Assembly: GCA_016928195.1 (NCBI GenBank)
Contig: JAFGLF010000080.1
Location: 1 to 39,918, forward strand
DNA length: 39,918 nucleotides
Source of the DNA: Elusimicrobiota bacterium
GTDB taxonomy: Bacteria > Elusimicrobiota > UBA8919
Direction: 5' to 3'
Every line of letters begins with the position of its first letter. Within the stretch, counting starts at the first letter, position 1. The translations under genes were made by a program, and so were the position numbers. Under the pieces are notes generated by a model that saw only the letters and a list, made by a program, of their open reading frames with translations, did no database searches and was not told the DNA's origin. This document shows, in pieces, positions 16,258-24,349 of this stretch.

Positions 16258-17496
16258 TCAGAATAATTCCCTCAAAAAGCTTTTTCCATTCTTCAATTTA
16301 TTTATTCCAAACAATTCTGCAATTGTCTGCCCCAAATCCGCAAAAGTTTTTCTTATTCCTAAATCAGCGCCCTTCTTTAATTTTTTGCCGAACACAAGAA
16401 CAGGGACATATTCCCTTGTATGATCCGTATGTTTTATATGTGTAGGGTCACAGCCGTGATCTGCTGTAATAAACAGGATATCATCTTTATCCATTGCTTC
16501 ATAGAATTTAGGTAAGAAATCATCAAACTCTTTAAGCCCTCTGTAATACGCCTGAACATTACGGCGGTGACCCCAAAGCATATCAAAGTCAACCAAGTTA
16601 GTGAAGATTAAACAATGTTCTTGTGTTCTTGTGTTCTTGTGTTCTTGTGTTGACTTGAGAACTTGAGAACTTGAGAACTCGAGAACTGTTTTTAGGGTTT
16701 TTTCCATACCGTCTTTATTACTTAATGTTGGAATTGCCAGTGTAATGCCGTTGCTGTTAAATATATCCTTTATTTTTCCTATTCCTACAACCTTAATACC
16801 GTATTCAATTAATTTATCAAGTAATGTTGATTCTGGCGGATCAAGTGAATAATCATGTCTATTTGAAGTTCTTTTAAAATCCCCTGACCGGCCGATAAAA
16901 GGTCTGGCAATCACTCTTCCTACATTATTTGGAGAAACAAGTATTTCTCTGGCTATTTTACAAATTTTATAAAGTCTTTTCAGTCCGAATATTTTTTCAT
17001 CTTCATGTGCTGCAACCTGAAAAACACTGTCAGCAGATGTATAAACAATGGGATGCCCGGTCCGGCAGTGTTCTTCACCAAATTTTTTGATTATCTCTGT
17101 CCCGGAAGATGCATAATTAGCAAGTATTTTTGTGCCAATCTTATCTTCAAACTGTTTTATAATATTTTCCGGGAAACCATCGGGATAAGTAGGTAATGGC
17201 TGCTCCGTAATTAATCCGGCCAACTCCCAGTGTCCTATAGTTGTATCCTTACCTTTTGACATTTCGGACATTTTGCCATAGGAACCATTAATGACGGCAG
17301 GGGGTAGTCCGCCAGCTGGCGGATAGGGGGCAGGGAGGAGTTTTCCAAGTCCTAAACTGAATAAGTTCGGAAGGTCGAAATTTTTAGTAGTCTTTGCAAT
17401 ATTTCCAAGGGTGTTTGCTCCGGTATCGTCATATTCTTTTGCATCAGGAAGGGCACCTACACCTGCAGAATCCAATACAACAAGAATTACTTTCAC
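16258..17496 (-). CDS. deoB: Phosphopentomutase with two repeat-derived insertions
   Basis: DeoB interconverts (deoxy)ribose-1-phosphate and the 5-phosphate. Alkaline-phosphatase-superfamily motifs are intact: VLDSAGVGALPDA, KGKDTTIGHWE with the phosphate-accepting Thr85, TSADSVFQVAAHE, RPFIG.SGDFKRTSNRHDY, NLVDFDMLWGHRRN and ITADHGCDPTHIKHTDHTREYVP. The GTG start at 17496 has GGAGGG 8 nt upstream. At 412 aa it exceeds the usual ~390: residues 58-66 (YPPAGGLPP) come from the palindrome at 17308-17323, and residues 271-293 from two 8-bp tandem arrays (16616-16684). Both lie away from catalytic motifs and keep the frame, so the enzyme is probably active. Confidence 0.95.
   Translation of the reverse strand: MKVILVVLDSAGVGALPDAKEYDDTGANTLGNIAKTTKNFDLPNLFSLGLGKLLPAPYPPAGGLPPAVINGSYGKMSEMSKGKDTTIGHWELAGLITEQPLPTYPDGFPENIIKQFEDKIGTKILANYASSGTEIIKKFGEEHCRTGHPIVYTSADSVFQVAAHEDEKIFGLKRLYKICKIAREILVSPNNVGRVIARPFIGRSGDFKRTSNRHDYSLDPPESTLLDKLIEYGIKVVGIGKIKDIFNSNGITLAIPTLSNKDGMEKTLKTVLEFSSSQVLKSTQEHKNTRTQEHCLIFTNLVDFDMLWGHRRNVQAYYRGLKEFDDFLPKFYEAMDKDDILFITADHGCDPTHIKHTDHTREYVPVLVFGKKLKKGADLGIRKTFADLGQTIAELFGINKLKNGKSFLRELF
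16616..16684. repeat. Two adjacent 8-bp tandem arrays inside deoB
   Basis: Four perfect TGTTCTTG copies (16616-16647), then a 5-nt joint, then ACTTGAGA three times plus a one-base variant ACTCGAGA (16653-16684). The 69-bp tract is exactly 23 codons; loss or gain of a single 8-bp unit would shift the deoB frame. Confidence 0.95.
17308..17323. repeat. Palindromic repeat TCCGCCAGCTGGCGGA inside deoB
   Basis: A perfect 16-bp palindrome of the same type as those at 7165-7180 and 13542-13555. It encodes part of the extra loop YPPAGGLPP after residue 57 of phosphopentomutase, where homologues I recall have an unrelated short loop. Confidence 0.85.
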
Positions 17497-17545
17497 CCCA
17501 GCCCTCCAAACTTAGCCCTTCCTTTCTCTATTTACCATTTATCTC

Positions 17546-17917
17546 CTAGCTGTCTTTATCTATTAATTTCTCTGCCTGTTTTAATAATTCATCGGGTTCA
17601 AAAGGTTTCAACATATAGCCATCAGAACCAGCCATAAGCCCGCGCATAACCTCCACATCTTGTCCGAGTGCTGATAGAAACAATATCGGAATTTTAGCAG
17701 TCTGCTGGTCCGCTCTCAACCTTTTACATACTTCTATACCATCCATACCGGGCATCATAACATCAAGAATAATAATCTTAGGGTGAACCTCCTGGGCCTT
17801 TTTAATACCTTCTTCTCCGGAAGTACAAGTGACAATATCATAGCCGCGTTTTTTTAACAAAAATTCTAAAAGTTCTAATGTTACAGTATCGTCATCAATC
17901 GCCAATATCTTTTGCAC
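17546..17917 (-). CDS. Single-domain response regulator (CheY-like receiver)
   Basis: This 123-residue stand-alone receiver has the acidic pair in LAIDDDTVT, the phospho-acceptor Asp in IIILDVMMPGMDG, the switch Ser in LFLSALG and the Lys in MLKPFEPDEL; there is no output domain. The GTG start at 17917 follows AAGGGGG; an upstream in-frame TTG (17950) would add an unsupported leader. It starts 51 nt after the histidine kinase gene, so it is probably that kinase's phosphorylation target. With no DNA-binding domain it must act through protein contacts (for example on the neighbouring DnaA-like or PilT ATPase) or in a phosphorelay. Confidence 0.93.
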   Translation of the reverse strand: MQKILAIDDDTVTLELLEFLLKKRGYDIVTCTSGEEGIKKAQEVHPKIIILDVMMPGMDGIEVCKRLRADQQTAKIPILFLSALGQDVEVMRGLMAGSDGYMLKPFEPDELLKQAEKLIDKDS

Positions 17918-17968
17918 ATCGTCCCCCTTAACCAAAATGGTATAAAACAAAAACGAACTAATCTATGT

Positions 17969-20584
17969 CTATGCTGATTTGTCCGTCTTGACAAGTTTTT
18001 TATTTATACTTGTTGTTTTCTTTACTATCTTTTTTTTTGCTTTTGGTAATAGAAATGAAAAAGTAGAGCCTTTCCCTATTTCTGATTCAAGCCAAATCTT
18101 TCCGCCATGAAGCTTTATAATTGTTTTTACTATATACAGCCCAAGTCCTGTCCCGCCGGCAGTACGTGCATATGAAGAATCCACCTGGTAAAACTTCTCA
18201 AATATTTTCTTATGTTCCTCTTTTGGAATACCAACGCCGCTATCTGTTATTGCGGAAAAAATATAATTGCCCTTATCTTTTACAACAATTTTTATATGTC
18301 CATCTTTTTTACTAAATTTTATAGCATTAAAAATAAGATTATTGAAAACCTGTAAAAGCCGCGAACTATCGCCCTCTACCGGCAGAGCATCTTTGTCAAT
18401 ATCCACCTTGATTTCTATATTTTTCTCTCTAATTTGACCCATACTCGTTTCAATCGATTTTTTTACTATATCCGATAAATTAACTTTCTCCATTTTTATA
18501 GTAATAAGCCCGCTTTCAATTTTTGACAAGTCTAGCAAATCCGAAATAAGCATATTAAGATGATTTATGGATTGTTTTGCAATACCAAGAAATTTTTTCT
18601 GTTGTTCATTTATTCTTCCGACCTCTTCTTCTAAAACGACATGAACAAATCCCTTTATCGCAGTAAGCGGGGTCCTTAGTTCGTGCGACACCATTGATAC
18701 AAAATCATCTTTAACTTTATTCAAACGATCCAGTTCTACGTTAATTCTCTTAAGCTGTCCGTAAATCCTTGCGTTTTCCACAATAACAGCCGAATGGTTT
18801 GCAACCAGCTCCGTAAAACGTATTTTTTCATCATTAAATAAATTCTGCTTTTTGGAATATAAACAGAAAAATCCTATTTTTTTCTCCTCGACCCTTAAAG
18901 GAACAAAAAGATATGATTCAAAATTATATTTTTCTTTTAATTTATCAAATCTGTTGTCAAATTCATCGTTTTTTAAAACCCGTGCTTTCCCCTCAATAAA
19001 ATACTTTATAATGCCTTCTGAATCTTTAATATCAAATTTCATATCCTGATTAACATATTCAGGCGGGAACAACGGAACCAATTTTTCTTCAGAATCATTC
19101 AAAAACCAGAAGATTATATAATCGGACCCTGTAGCTCTTACAAGTTTTTCTGCAACTACTTCAATAATTTCTTCTAATTTCGGAGCAGTCGTAATGGTAT
19201 TGGATATATCCCTTAATACGACCAGATCATTAACACGGTTGGCAAGTTGCCCATACAGCTTGGTTCGGCTGATAAGTTCAGCAACCTGCGAAGTAAGTAC
19301 TGATAAAAACCTCATGTCATCCTGTAAAAATTTCCCTATTATCTTATTCCCAAGTACAAAAAGTCCGCTAACCTTTTCTTCTATAAGTGGCAATGCAACT
19401 AAAGATGTTATTCTATAATCTTTATAAAGCTTTTGCAGGTCGCCAGCGGATTCAATAAATAATTCGTTCGAAATAAACGCCGATGCATTTTTAAATGATT
19501 TTATAAGAACATCTTCTTCCTTTAAGACATTCAGATTAAAACCTTTAATATCCCCGCAGCCTATAAGCATATTTGTCTCCTTATCATAAATCATGAATCC
19601 GGCGGTTGAAACATTTGTAATAACTTTTATTTTTTCTATTATAGTTAATAACATCTCATCCATATCAACCTTACTTGATGCTGCAAATATTATGTCATTC
19701 AACGCCTTCATTTCTTTAACTTTTGATATTAGGCGAAGATTTGTATTTGTAAGCTCCTCCGTAGTTGATTCGACTTCCTGTTCAAGCCTTCTGTTGAATC
19801 TCTGCATATCTTGATAAAACTGCGAGTTACCTATTGCTACTGCAAGGTAATCAGCGAAAGCTGTTAATGTTTTAACCATATCTTTACTAAAAAACTTTTT
19901 ATATCCGGAAACAACAGTAAAAACTCCTGCCGATTTATCCCCAACTATTATAGGAATATGTATAAATGATTTTATGCCTTCTTTGTCCATAACTTTTCCA
20001 GTGGAAGGCAACTTCTTCTTAACAGCATCGTTTACTACGATGGTTTCTTTTGTCAGAAAGGCACGCCCGAGAAAACTTTCATTATTAGGCAATTCGCTAT
20101 CTCTTACGGTTTCTTCCGATACTCCGCGCGAAGCTTTAATTTTCAAAAAACCCCGTTCGGTCGGAAAACTGACAAAAACTGCAGGCAGATGCATTTTTTC
20201 ATATACCAAATCTAAAACCATATTTATCACATCATCTATTTCCACACGGGATGTAATTGTTTTCGAAGCAGCAAATAGAATATTCAGCGACTCTCGTAAT
20301 ATCATTAAATGGTCTAAAAGTAAATTGAAATTTTCTCCTGTTGCACCCAAATATTTCAGCTCTTTTTTTCTAGGAAAACTTCCTTTCAATATATTATTAA
20401 CCGAATTTTCAATCAGGATTATAGGTTTAATAATTATAAAATAACCCATTGTTAAAACAGCCGTGAGACTTACAAATGTAAAAATCCTGTTCCTGATACT
20501 TAGCATAAGTAAATGCCACACCATCATAATAAGCAGAAATACGAATACTCTGATAATTAATTTTAAACCAATATTATATCTCAT
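17969..20584 (-). CDS. Membrane sensor histidine kinase with three GAF domains
   Basis: An 871-residue kinase. Two N-terminal transmembrane helices (about 8-27 and 33-53) with almost no loop between them leave no periplasmic sensor domain. Three GAF-like domains follow (about 105-255, 300-445, 465-615), separated by a coiled coil around 262-300. Then come a HisKA dimerisation domain with SHELRTPL (His634) and a HATPase domain with N box NNLIFNAIKF (748), G1 DSGVGIP (781) and G2 GGTGLGLYIVK (810). A Lys-rich tail ends it. All catalytic residues are present. The GAF ligands are unknown; sensing is probably cytoplasmic or within the membrane. It begins 11 nt after the DnaA-like gene. Confidence 0.93.
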   Translation of the reverse strand: MRYNIGLKLIIRVFVFLLIMMVWHLLMLSIRNRIFTFVSLTAVLTMGYFIIIKPIILIENSVNNILKGSFPRKKELKYLGATGENFNLLLDHLMILRESLNILFAASKTITSRVEIDDVINMVLDLVYEKMHLPAVFVSFPTERGFLKIKASRGVSEETVRDSELPNNESFLGRAFLTKETIVVNDAVKKKLPSTGKVMDKEGIKSFIHIPIIVGDKSAGVFTVVSGYKKFFSKDMVKTLTAFADYLAVAIGNSQFYQDMQRFNRRLEQEVESTTEELTNTNLRLISKVKEMKALNDIIFAASSKVDMDEMLLTIIEKIKVITNVSTAGFMIYDKETNMLIGCGDIKGFNLNVLKEEDVLIKSFKNASAFISNELFIESAGDLQKLYKDYRITSLVALPLIEEKVSGLFVLGNKIIGKFLQDDMRFLSVLTSQVAELISRTKLYGQLANRVNDLVVLRDISNTITTAPKLEEIIEVVAEKLVRATGSDYIIFWFLNDSEEKLVPLFPPEYVNQDMKFDIKDSEGIIKYFIEGKARVLKNDEFDNRFDKLKEKYNFESYLFVPLRVEEKKIGFFCLYSKKQNLFNDEKIRFTELVANHSAVIVENARIYGQLKRINVELDRLNKVKDDFVSMVSHELRTPLTAIKGFVHVVLEEEVGRINEQQKKFLGIAKQSINHLNMLISDLLDLSKIESGLITIKMEKVNLSDIVKKSIETSMGQIREKNIEIKVDIDKDALPVEGDSSRLLQVFNNLIFNAIKFSKKDGHIKIVVKDKGNYIFSAITDSGVGIPKEEHKKIFEKFYQVDSSYARTAGGTGLGLYIVKTIIKLHGGKIWLESEIGKGSTFSFLLPKAKKKIVKKTTSINKKLVKTDKSA

Positions 20585-20595
20585 TCTCTTAAGAA

Positions 20596-22371
20596 CTATT
20601 TCTCATGCATATGCAATGTTATATCTAAAGCAATGTTTAAATATTTATATTGCTTTTTTAAATCGGAATAGGGAACTATCTGTGCCGAAATATCATTGGT
20701 TTCACAAGTAGTGGTAAGCATATTTGTAAAATCATCTTCTGAAATTAACTTCATAGGAGGAGGTCCCAGCAAAACCATTATAGTCAGATTATTTGTTTTA
20801 CAAAGTTGAGCAAAAAAAGCATAATTTACCTTCTTGTCAAATGCATAACTTTTTTCAAAAACACCTACAAGTTTAAATTTCAATTTATGTTTTTTTATAA
20901 CTTCTCTAAATAAACCTCTCATTTGTTCAAAATCACTTTCATAACCCTCAGGATAAAAATACCCTACCTCTACTGGTTTTAATGCATCATATTCGGGGTC
21001 AGCGGCAGCAGATTTTGGCTGAGATTCTGATGACTCCAATTCTTTAGGTTCCGGCTCCCGAGGTTTCATTTCTGCGGGTTTAGACGGTGCCGGCTCTGCA
21101 GGCTTAGGTGGTGCCGGTTCCGCAGGCTTACTCGGTTCAACAACTGCCTTTTTATCAACAGGTTCCGGTGGTGAAGACGGTGCTTCTTTTGGTTTTGTTT
21201 CTTTTATCTCAGCATCAGCCTCGGGCAAAAGTTCTCCTAAAAATTCCTTGACAAGCTCCATGGTTATCTTGACATTAGTCATTGATGAATACGCTTTAAG
21301 CCGTTTCAGAAAACCCTCTAGTTCTCTAATATTTGACTTTAGTTTGCTTGCAATATAAATTAATATCTTTTCGTCAAGCATCAACTTTTCAGGCTGAGCT
21401 TTCTTTTTCAATATTGCTACACGGGTCTCTAAATCGGGCGGTTTTATATCCGCAATTAGTCCCCATTCAAAACGGGATTTCAACCTGTCTTCTATACTGG
21501 CAAGTTTTTTAGGCGGTTTATCCGAAGTTATTACTATCTGTTTCTGATTCTCATGTAAAATATTAAATGTATGAAAAAATTCTTCCTGGGTAGATTCGGC
21601 CTCCGATAGGAATTGAATATCATCAACAAGAAGCAAATCAAGATTCCTGTAATGCTCCCTGAATTCTGACAGTTTCCCGTTTTTTATTGCTTCAATAACT
21701 TCCGAAGTAAATTTTTCGGTTGTAATATAAAGTATCTTAGCCGATGAATTTTTATCTTTAACATTATTACCGATTGCATGCATAATATGTGTTTTCCCCA
21801 AACCTACGCCTCCATAAATAAAAAGGGGATTATATGTTTTACCGGGATTTTGGGAAACTGCATAGGCAGCAGCATGGACAAACCGGTTGTTGGCACCAAC
21901 AATAAACTCATCAAAAACATATTTTAAATTTAACTTGGGTTTCAATAAACCGTCTTCACCAAACCTTGTCTTATGGGACGGCATTGCGGTTTTCTTTTCG
22001 GCGGGTTCTGTATCAGCAGATTTTATATCTTTTTGTTTTGGTACAGAGCTTTTTTCTTCAGATTCTTCTATCCCTGCGACTTTTTCCAAAATTTCTTCGA
22101 GGTTTTTGCCGGCCGAAGACTCCTCTACTTTTCCGGATTGACATTTACTCTTAAGAAATTTTTCAGTGGAACTCCTTTTTTCTTCCCGTAAATTATAAAT
22201 ATAGACAGCATAATTGTATTCTTGAGAAAGAGGTGTAAAAGGTTTCCCTACATCCTGGCCGAAAAATTCCAGTATATCAGTAAGGTCAGTATCTGTAGAA
22301 GAAAGCAAAAGTTTATACCTGCTTTTATCCCTGTCGCAGGGTGACGGTACTAAGTTCCATTTAGTAATCAT
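20596..22371 (-). CDS. DnaA-like AAA+ ATPase lacking the DNA-binding domain
   Basis: A 591-residue protein with a clear DnaA domain III: N-linker NLKYVFDEFIVGANNRFVHA (148-167), Walker A GGVGLGKT (187-194), Walker B LLLVDD (246-251), sensor I VITSD (280-284), arginine-finger box EDRLKSRF (294-301) and sensor II NIRELEGFL (347-355). The DnaA domain IV helix-turn-helix (GGRDHTTV-type) is absent. Instead there is a Pro/Glu/Lys-rich linker (about 382-460) and a ~125-residue C-terminal alpha/beta domain (465-591) I do not recognise. Residues 1-70 do not resemble DnaA domain I. It is therefore a paralogue, not the replication initiator. ATG directly follows the pilT stop (TAAATG), implying coupling; a histidine kinase and receiver follow. 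A role in regulating pili or replication is inference. Confidence 0.88.
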   Translation of the reverse strand: MITKWNLVPSPCDRDKSRYKLLLSSTDTDLTDILEFFGQDVGKPFTPLSQEYNYAVYIYNLREEKRSSTEKFLKSKCQSGKVEESSAGKNLEEILEKVAGIEESEEKSSVPKQKDIKSADTEPAEKKTAMPSHKTRFGEDGLLKPKLNLKYVFDEFIVGANNRFVHAAAYAVSQNPGKTYNPLFIYGGVGLGKTHIMHAIGNNVKDKNSSAKILYITTEKFTSEVIEAIKNGKLSEFREHYRNLDLLLVDDIQFLSEAESTQEEFFHTFNILHENQKQIVITSDKPPKKLASIEDRLKSRFEWGLIADIKPPDLETRVAILKKKAQPEKLMLDEKILIYIASKLKSNIRELEGFLKRLKAYSSMTNVKITMELVKEFLGELLPEADAEIKETKPKEAPSSPPEPVDKKAVVEPSKPAEPAPPKPAEPAPSKPAEMKPREPEPKELESSESQPKSAAADPEYDALKPVEVGYFYPEGYESDFEQMRGLFREVIKKHKLKFKLVGVFEKSYAFDKKVNYAFFAQLCKTNNLTIMVLLGPPPMKLISEDDFTNMLTTTCETNDISAQIVPYSDLKKQYKYLNIALDITLHMHEK

Positions 22372-23448
22372 TTACTTTGTTCCACCACCAATCCCTTTAA
22401 CCTTCAACATAAAGTCATCGGGATTTGTTGTGTTTTCTAACGCATCTTCCATTGTTATCTTTTTTTCTTTATATAGTTGTATCAAACTTTTTTCAAATGT
22501 ACACATCCCATAATATTCACCCTGATCCATTAATTTATAAATTTCTGCGGATTTACCTGCAGCAATATTTTTTCTGATAAGCGATGTCCCTATAAGAATT
22601 TCAATCGCAGGTAAACGGACATCGCCCTGAATAGAAGGCAGGAGACGCTGGGCAATTATTCCTTTTATAACATTAGAAAGCGTTATTCTTATCTGATGTT
22701 GCTGATGTGGAGGATATGAATCAACAATTCTATCTATTGTCTGAACAGCATCCATAGTGTGAATGGTTGATAAAACAAGATGACCTGTTTCTGCAGCAGT
22801 TATCCCGGCTGATATCGCCTCAAAATCACGCATCTCACCTATACAAACAACGTCAGGATCCTGTCTCAATACGTACTTTAATCCCTTCCCAAATGATTTT
22901 GTATCCGCACCTACCTCTCTTTGACTTATAAATGCTTTTTTATCCTCATGGAAATACTCTATCGGATCTTCAATGGTAACAATCTTACAGGAAATTGTCG
23001 TATTAATATAATCAATTAAGGCATTCATTGAGGTGGTTTTTCCTGCACCGGTTATCCCTGTGAATAAAATAAGTCCACGAGGCTCAGCGGCAAGTTTTTT
23101 TAATATTTCTATTGGTAAATTAAGTTCTTCGAACCCTTTTATTTTCAGAGGAACTACTCTCAAGGTAAGCGCAACAGAACCCCTCTGGCGATAAACATTT
23201 ACACGGAATCTCGAAACACCTTCAACAGCATAAGACATATCAATCTCATCCTCTGCTTCAAATTTCTCTTTTTGTTCGTTATTTAATAGACTATATGCTA
23301 TTTCTTCTATATGTTTTGCAGTAAAATTTTCTAAACCGGTCGGTACTAACTTACCATTAGCCCTTATTACAGGAGGACTGCCTGCTTTGAAATGAATATC
23401 CGAAATTCCCTTCTTTATCATTGTCTGTAAAAGTTCTGAAACATTCAT
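22372..23448 (-). CDS. pilT: Type IV pilus retraction ATPase (PilT/PilU family)
   Basis: The hexameric ATPase depolymerises pilin fibres at the inner membrane. At 358 aa it has the N-terminal DIHFKAGSPPVIRANGKL domain, Walker A GITGAGKTT (first Gly-x differs from the usual GPTGSGKST), the Asp box TIEDPIEYF, Walker B DPDVVCIGEMRD, His box TAAETGHLVLSTIHT and QRLLP. The retraction-specific AIRNLIRE region is replaced by SLIRKNIAAGK, so PilU or another PilT subtype is possible. ATG 23448 has AAGGGAG 7 nt upstream. No other pilus gene is in the window. It is followed with zero spacing by the DnaA-like gene. Confidence 0.92.
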   Translation of the reverse strand: MNVSELLQTMIKKGISDIHFKAGSPPVIRANGKLVPTGLENFTAKHIEEIAYSLLNNEQKEKFEAEDEIDMSYAVEGVSRFRVNVYRQRGSVALTLRVVPLKIKGFEELNLPIEILKKLAAEPRGLILFTGITGAGKTTSMNALIDYINTTISCKIVTIEDPIEYFHEDKKAFISQREVGADTKSFGKGLKYVLRQDPDVVCIGEMRDFEAISAGITAAETGHLVLSTIHTMDAVQTIDRIVDSYPPHQQHQIRITLSNVIKGIIAQRLLPSIQGDVRLPAIEILIGTSLIRKNIAAGKSAEIYKLMDQGEYYGMCTFEKSLIQLYKEKKITMEDALENTTNPDDFMLKVKGIGGGTK

Positions 23449-23473
23449 AAGTAACTCCCTTTGTTAAATTTTA

Positions 23474-23513
23474 CCTGCCCGCAGTGGCTACGCCACAGAC
23501 GTTGCAGGCGGGC
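23474..23513. repeat. Large imperfect palindrome between deoC and pilT
   Basis: CCTGCCCGC ... GCAGGCGGGC arms enclose an inner GTGGC-TAC-GCCAC hairpin. It begins 3 nt after the deoC stop and ends 25 nt before the pilT start. On the minus strand no T run follows, so it is not a good terminator for deoC; it could stabilise the 3' end of upstream mRNA. It looks related in style to the TCCGCC...GGCGGA palindromes. Confidence 0.8.
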
Positions 23514-23516
23514 TTT

Positions 23517-24257
23517 TTACTTGCCTTTCTTGCCTGTAACAATTGCAACGGAGGCAGAAGCACCTATCCTGGTCGCGCCTGCTGCAATCATTTTCCTGGC
23601 ATTCTCCTGAGTTTTTATACCTCCGGATGCTTTGACACCCATTCTTTTGCCTACTATTTCACGCATTAATTGTACATCCTTTACAGTCGCACCGGCCGGA
23701 CCAAATCCGGTAGATGTTTTAACAAAATCAGCATCGGCTTCTTTTGCCAATTGGCATGCCTTAACCTTTTCCTCTTTAGATAAATATGCGGTTTCTAATA
23801 TAACTTTCAGCATTTTACCATGAGTCGCCTTACGAACAGCTTTTATATCATCCAATACCAACTGGAAATCTCCATTTTTTAACGCACTGATGTTTATAAC
23901 CATATCAATTTCATCAGCACCATTGACAATGGCATCCTTTGCTTCAATAGCTTTAACCGCGGATGTGTTAGCACCCAGCGGGAAACCCACTACAGTGCAG
24001 ACTTTTACAGGTGACCCGGCAAGCAGTTTTTTTGAAAGCGTTACATACATGGGATTTACACAAACCGATGCAAAAGAAAACCTTTTCGCTTCCTCACAAA
24101 GTTTACCAATCTCTTCCCTGGTAACTCCCGCCTTCAGGATAGTATGATCTATAACGGAAGCAATATTATCTTCTATGTTTTTCGTATCCTCTGTCAAAAT
24201 ACTATCGGCACCTGATGCAATCATTTTCCGAATGGGCTCAGCTTTTTTTTTCGACAT
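23517..24257 (-). CDS. deoC: Deoxyribose-phosphate aldolase
   Basis: DeoC cleaves 2-deoxyribose-5-phosphate to glyceraldehyde-3-phosphate and acetaldehyde through a lysine Schiff base. Core motifs: [42 protein letters not shown] (Asp), MLKVILET with the Schiff-base Lys, [10 protein letters not shown] (second Lys), [10 protein letters not shown] and ATRIGAS. Starting at ATG 24257 it is 246 aa; the aldolase barrel begins about 40 residues in, so the enzyme is complete. The start is doubtful: no SD precedes it, an A9 run follows it, and a protein-like 32-codon frame with ATG at 24333 ends just past that run. See the separate entry for that segment. It lies between rpiB and pilT. Confidence 0.93.
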   Translation of the reverse strand: MSKKKAEPIRKMIASGADSILTEDTKNIEDNIASVIDHTILKAGVTREEIGKLCEEAKRFSFASVCVNPMYVTLSKKLLAGSPVKVCTVVGFPLGANTSAVKAIEAKDAIVNGADEIDMVINISALKNGDFQLVLDDIKAVRKATHGKMLKVILETAYLSKEEKVKACQLAKEADADFVKTSTGFGPAGATVKDVQLMREIVGKRMGVKASGGIKTQENARKMIAAGATRIGASASVAIVTGKKGK

Positions 24258-24333
24258 ATTTACTGTAATTAGTGTTTTCAATATCGGATTCTGTAAATAC
24301 CGGACATTTAACACAGACTTTCCCTGCAAACAT
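24238..24333 (-). other. Possible frameshifted N-terminal extension of deoC
   Basis: ATG 24333 opens a 31-codon frame ([20 protein letters not shown]..., ending YVEKKS) that stops at TGA 24238-24240, directly after an A9 run (24243-24251 on the minus strand). With one A fewer it would continue into deoC. Its amino-acid pattern looks more protein-like than the same stretch in the deoC frame. This could be an assembly error, real decay, or slippage; it could also be chance. Confidence 0.45.
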
Positions 24334-24349
24334 TTTTATTTACCATCTA

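Noticed and set aside
20596-22371. Chromosomal replication initiator DnaA and nearby oriC
   Set aside because: Domain IV is missing, and no dnaN or recF neighbour and no DnaA-box cluster was noticed around it.
23474-23513. Palindrome after deoC as an intrinsic terminator
   Set aside because: No T run follows on the transcribed strand; T's are only on the plus-strand side.
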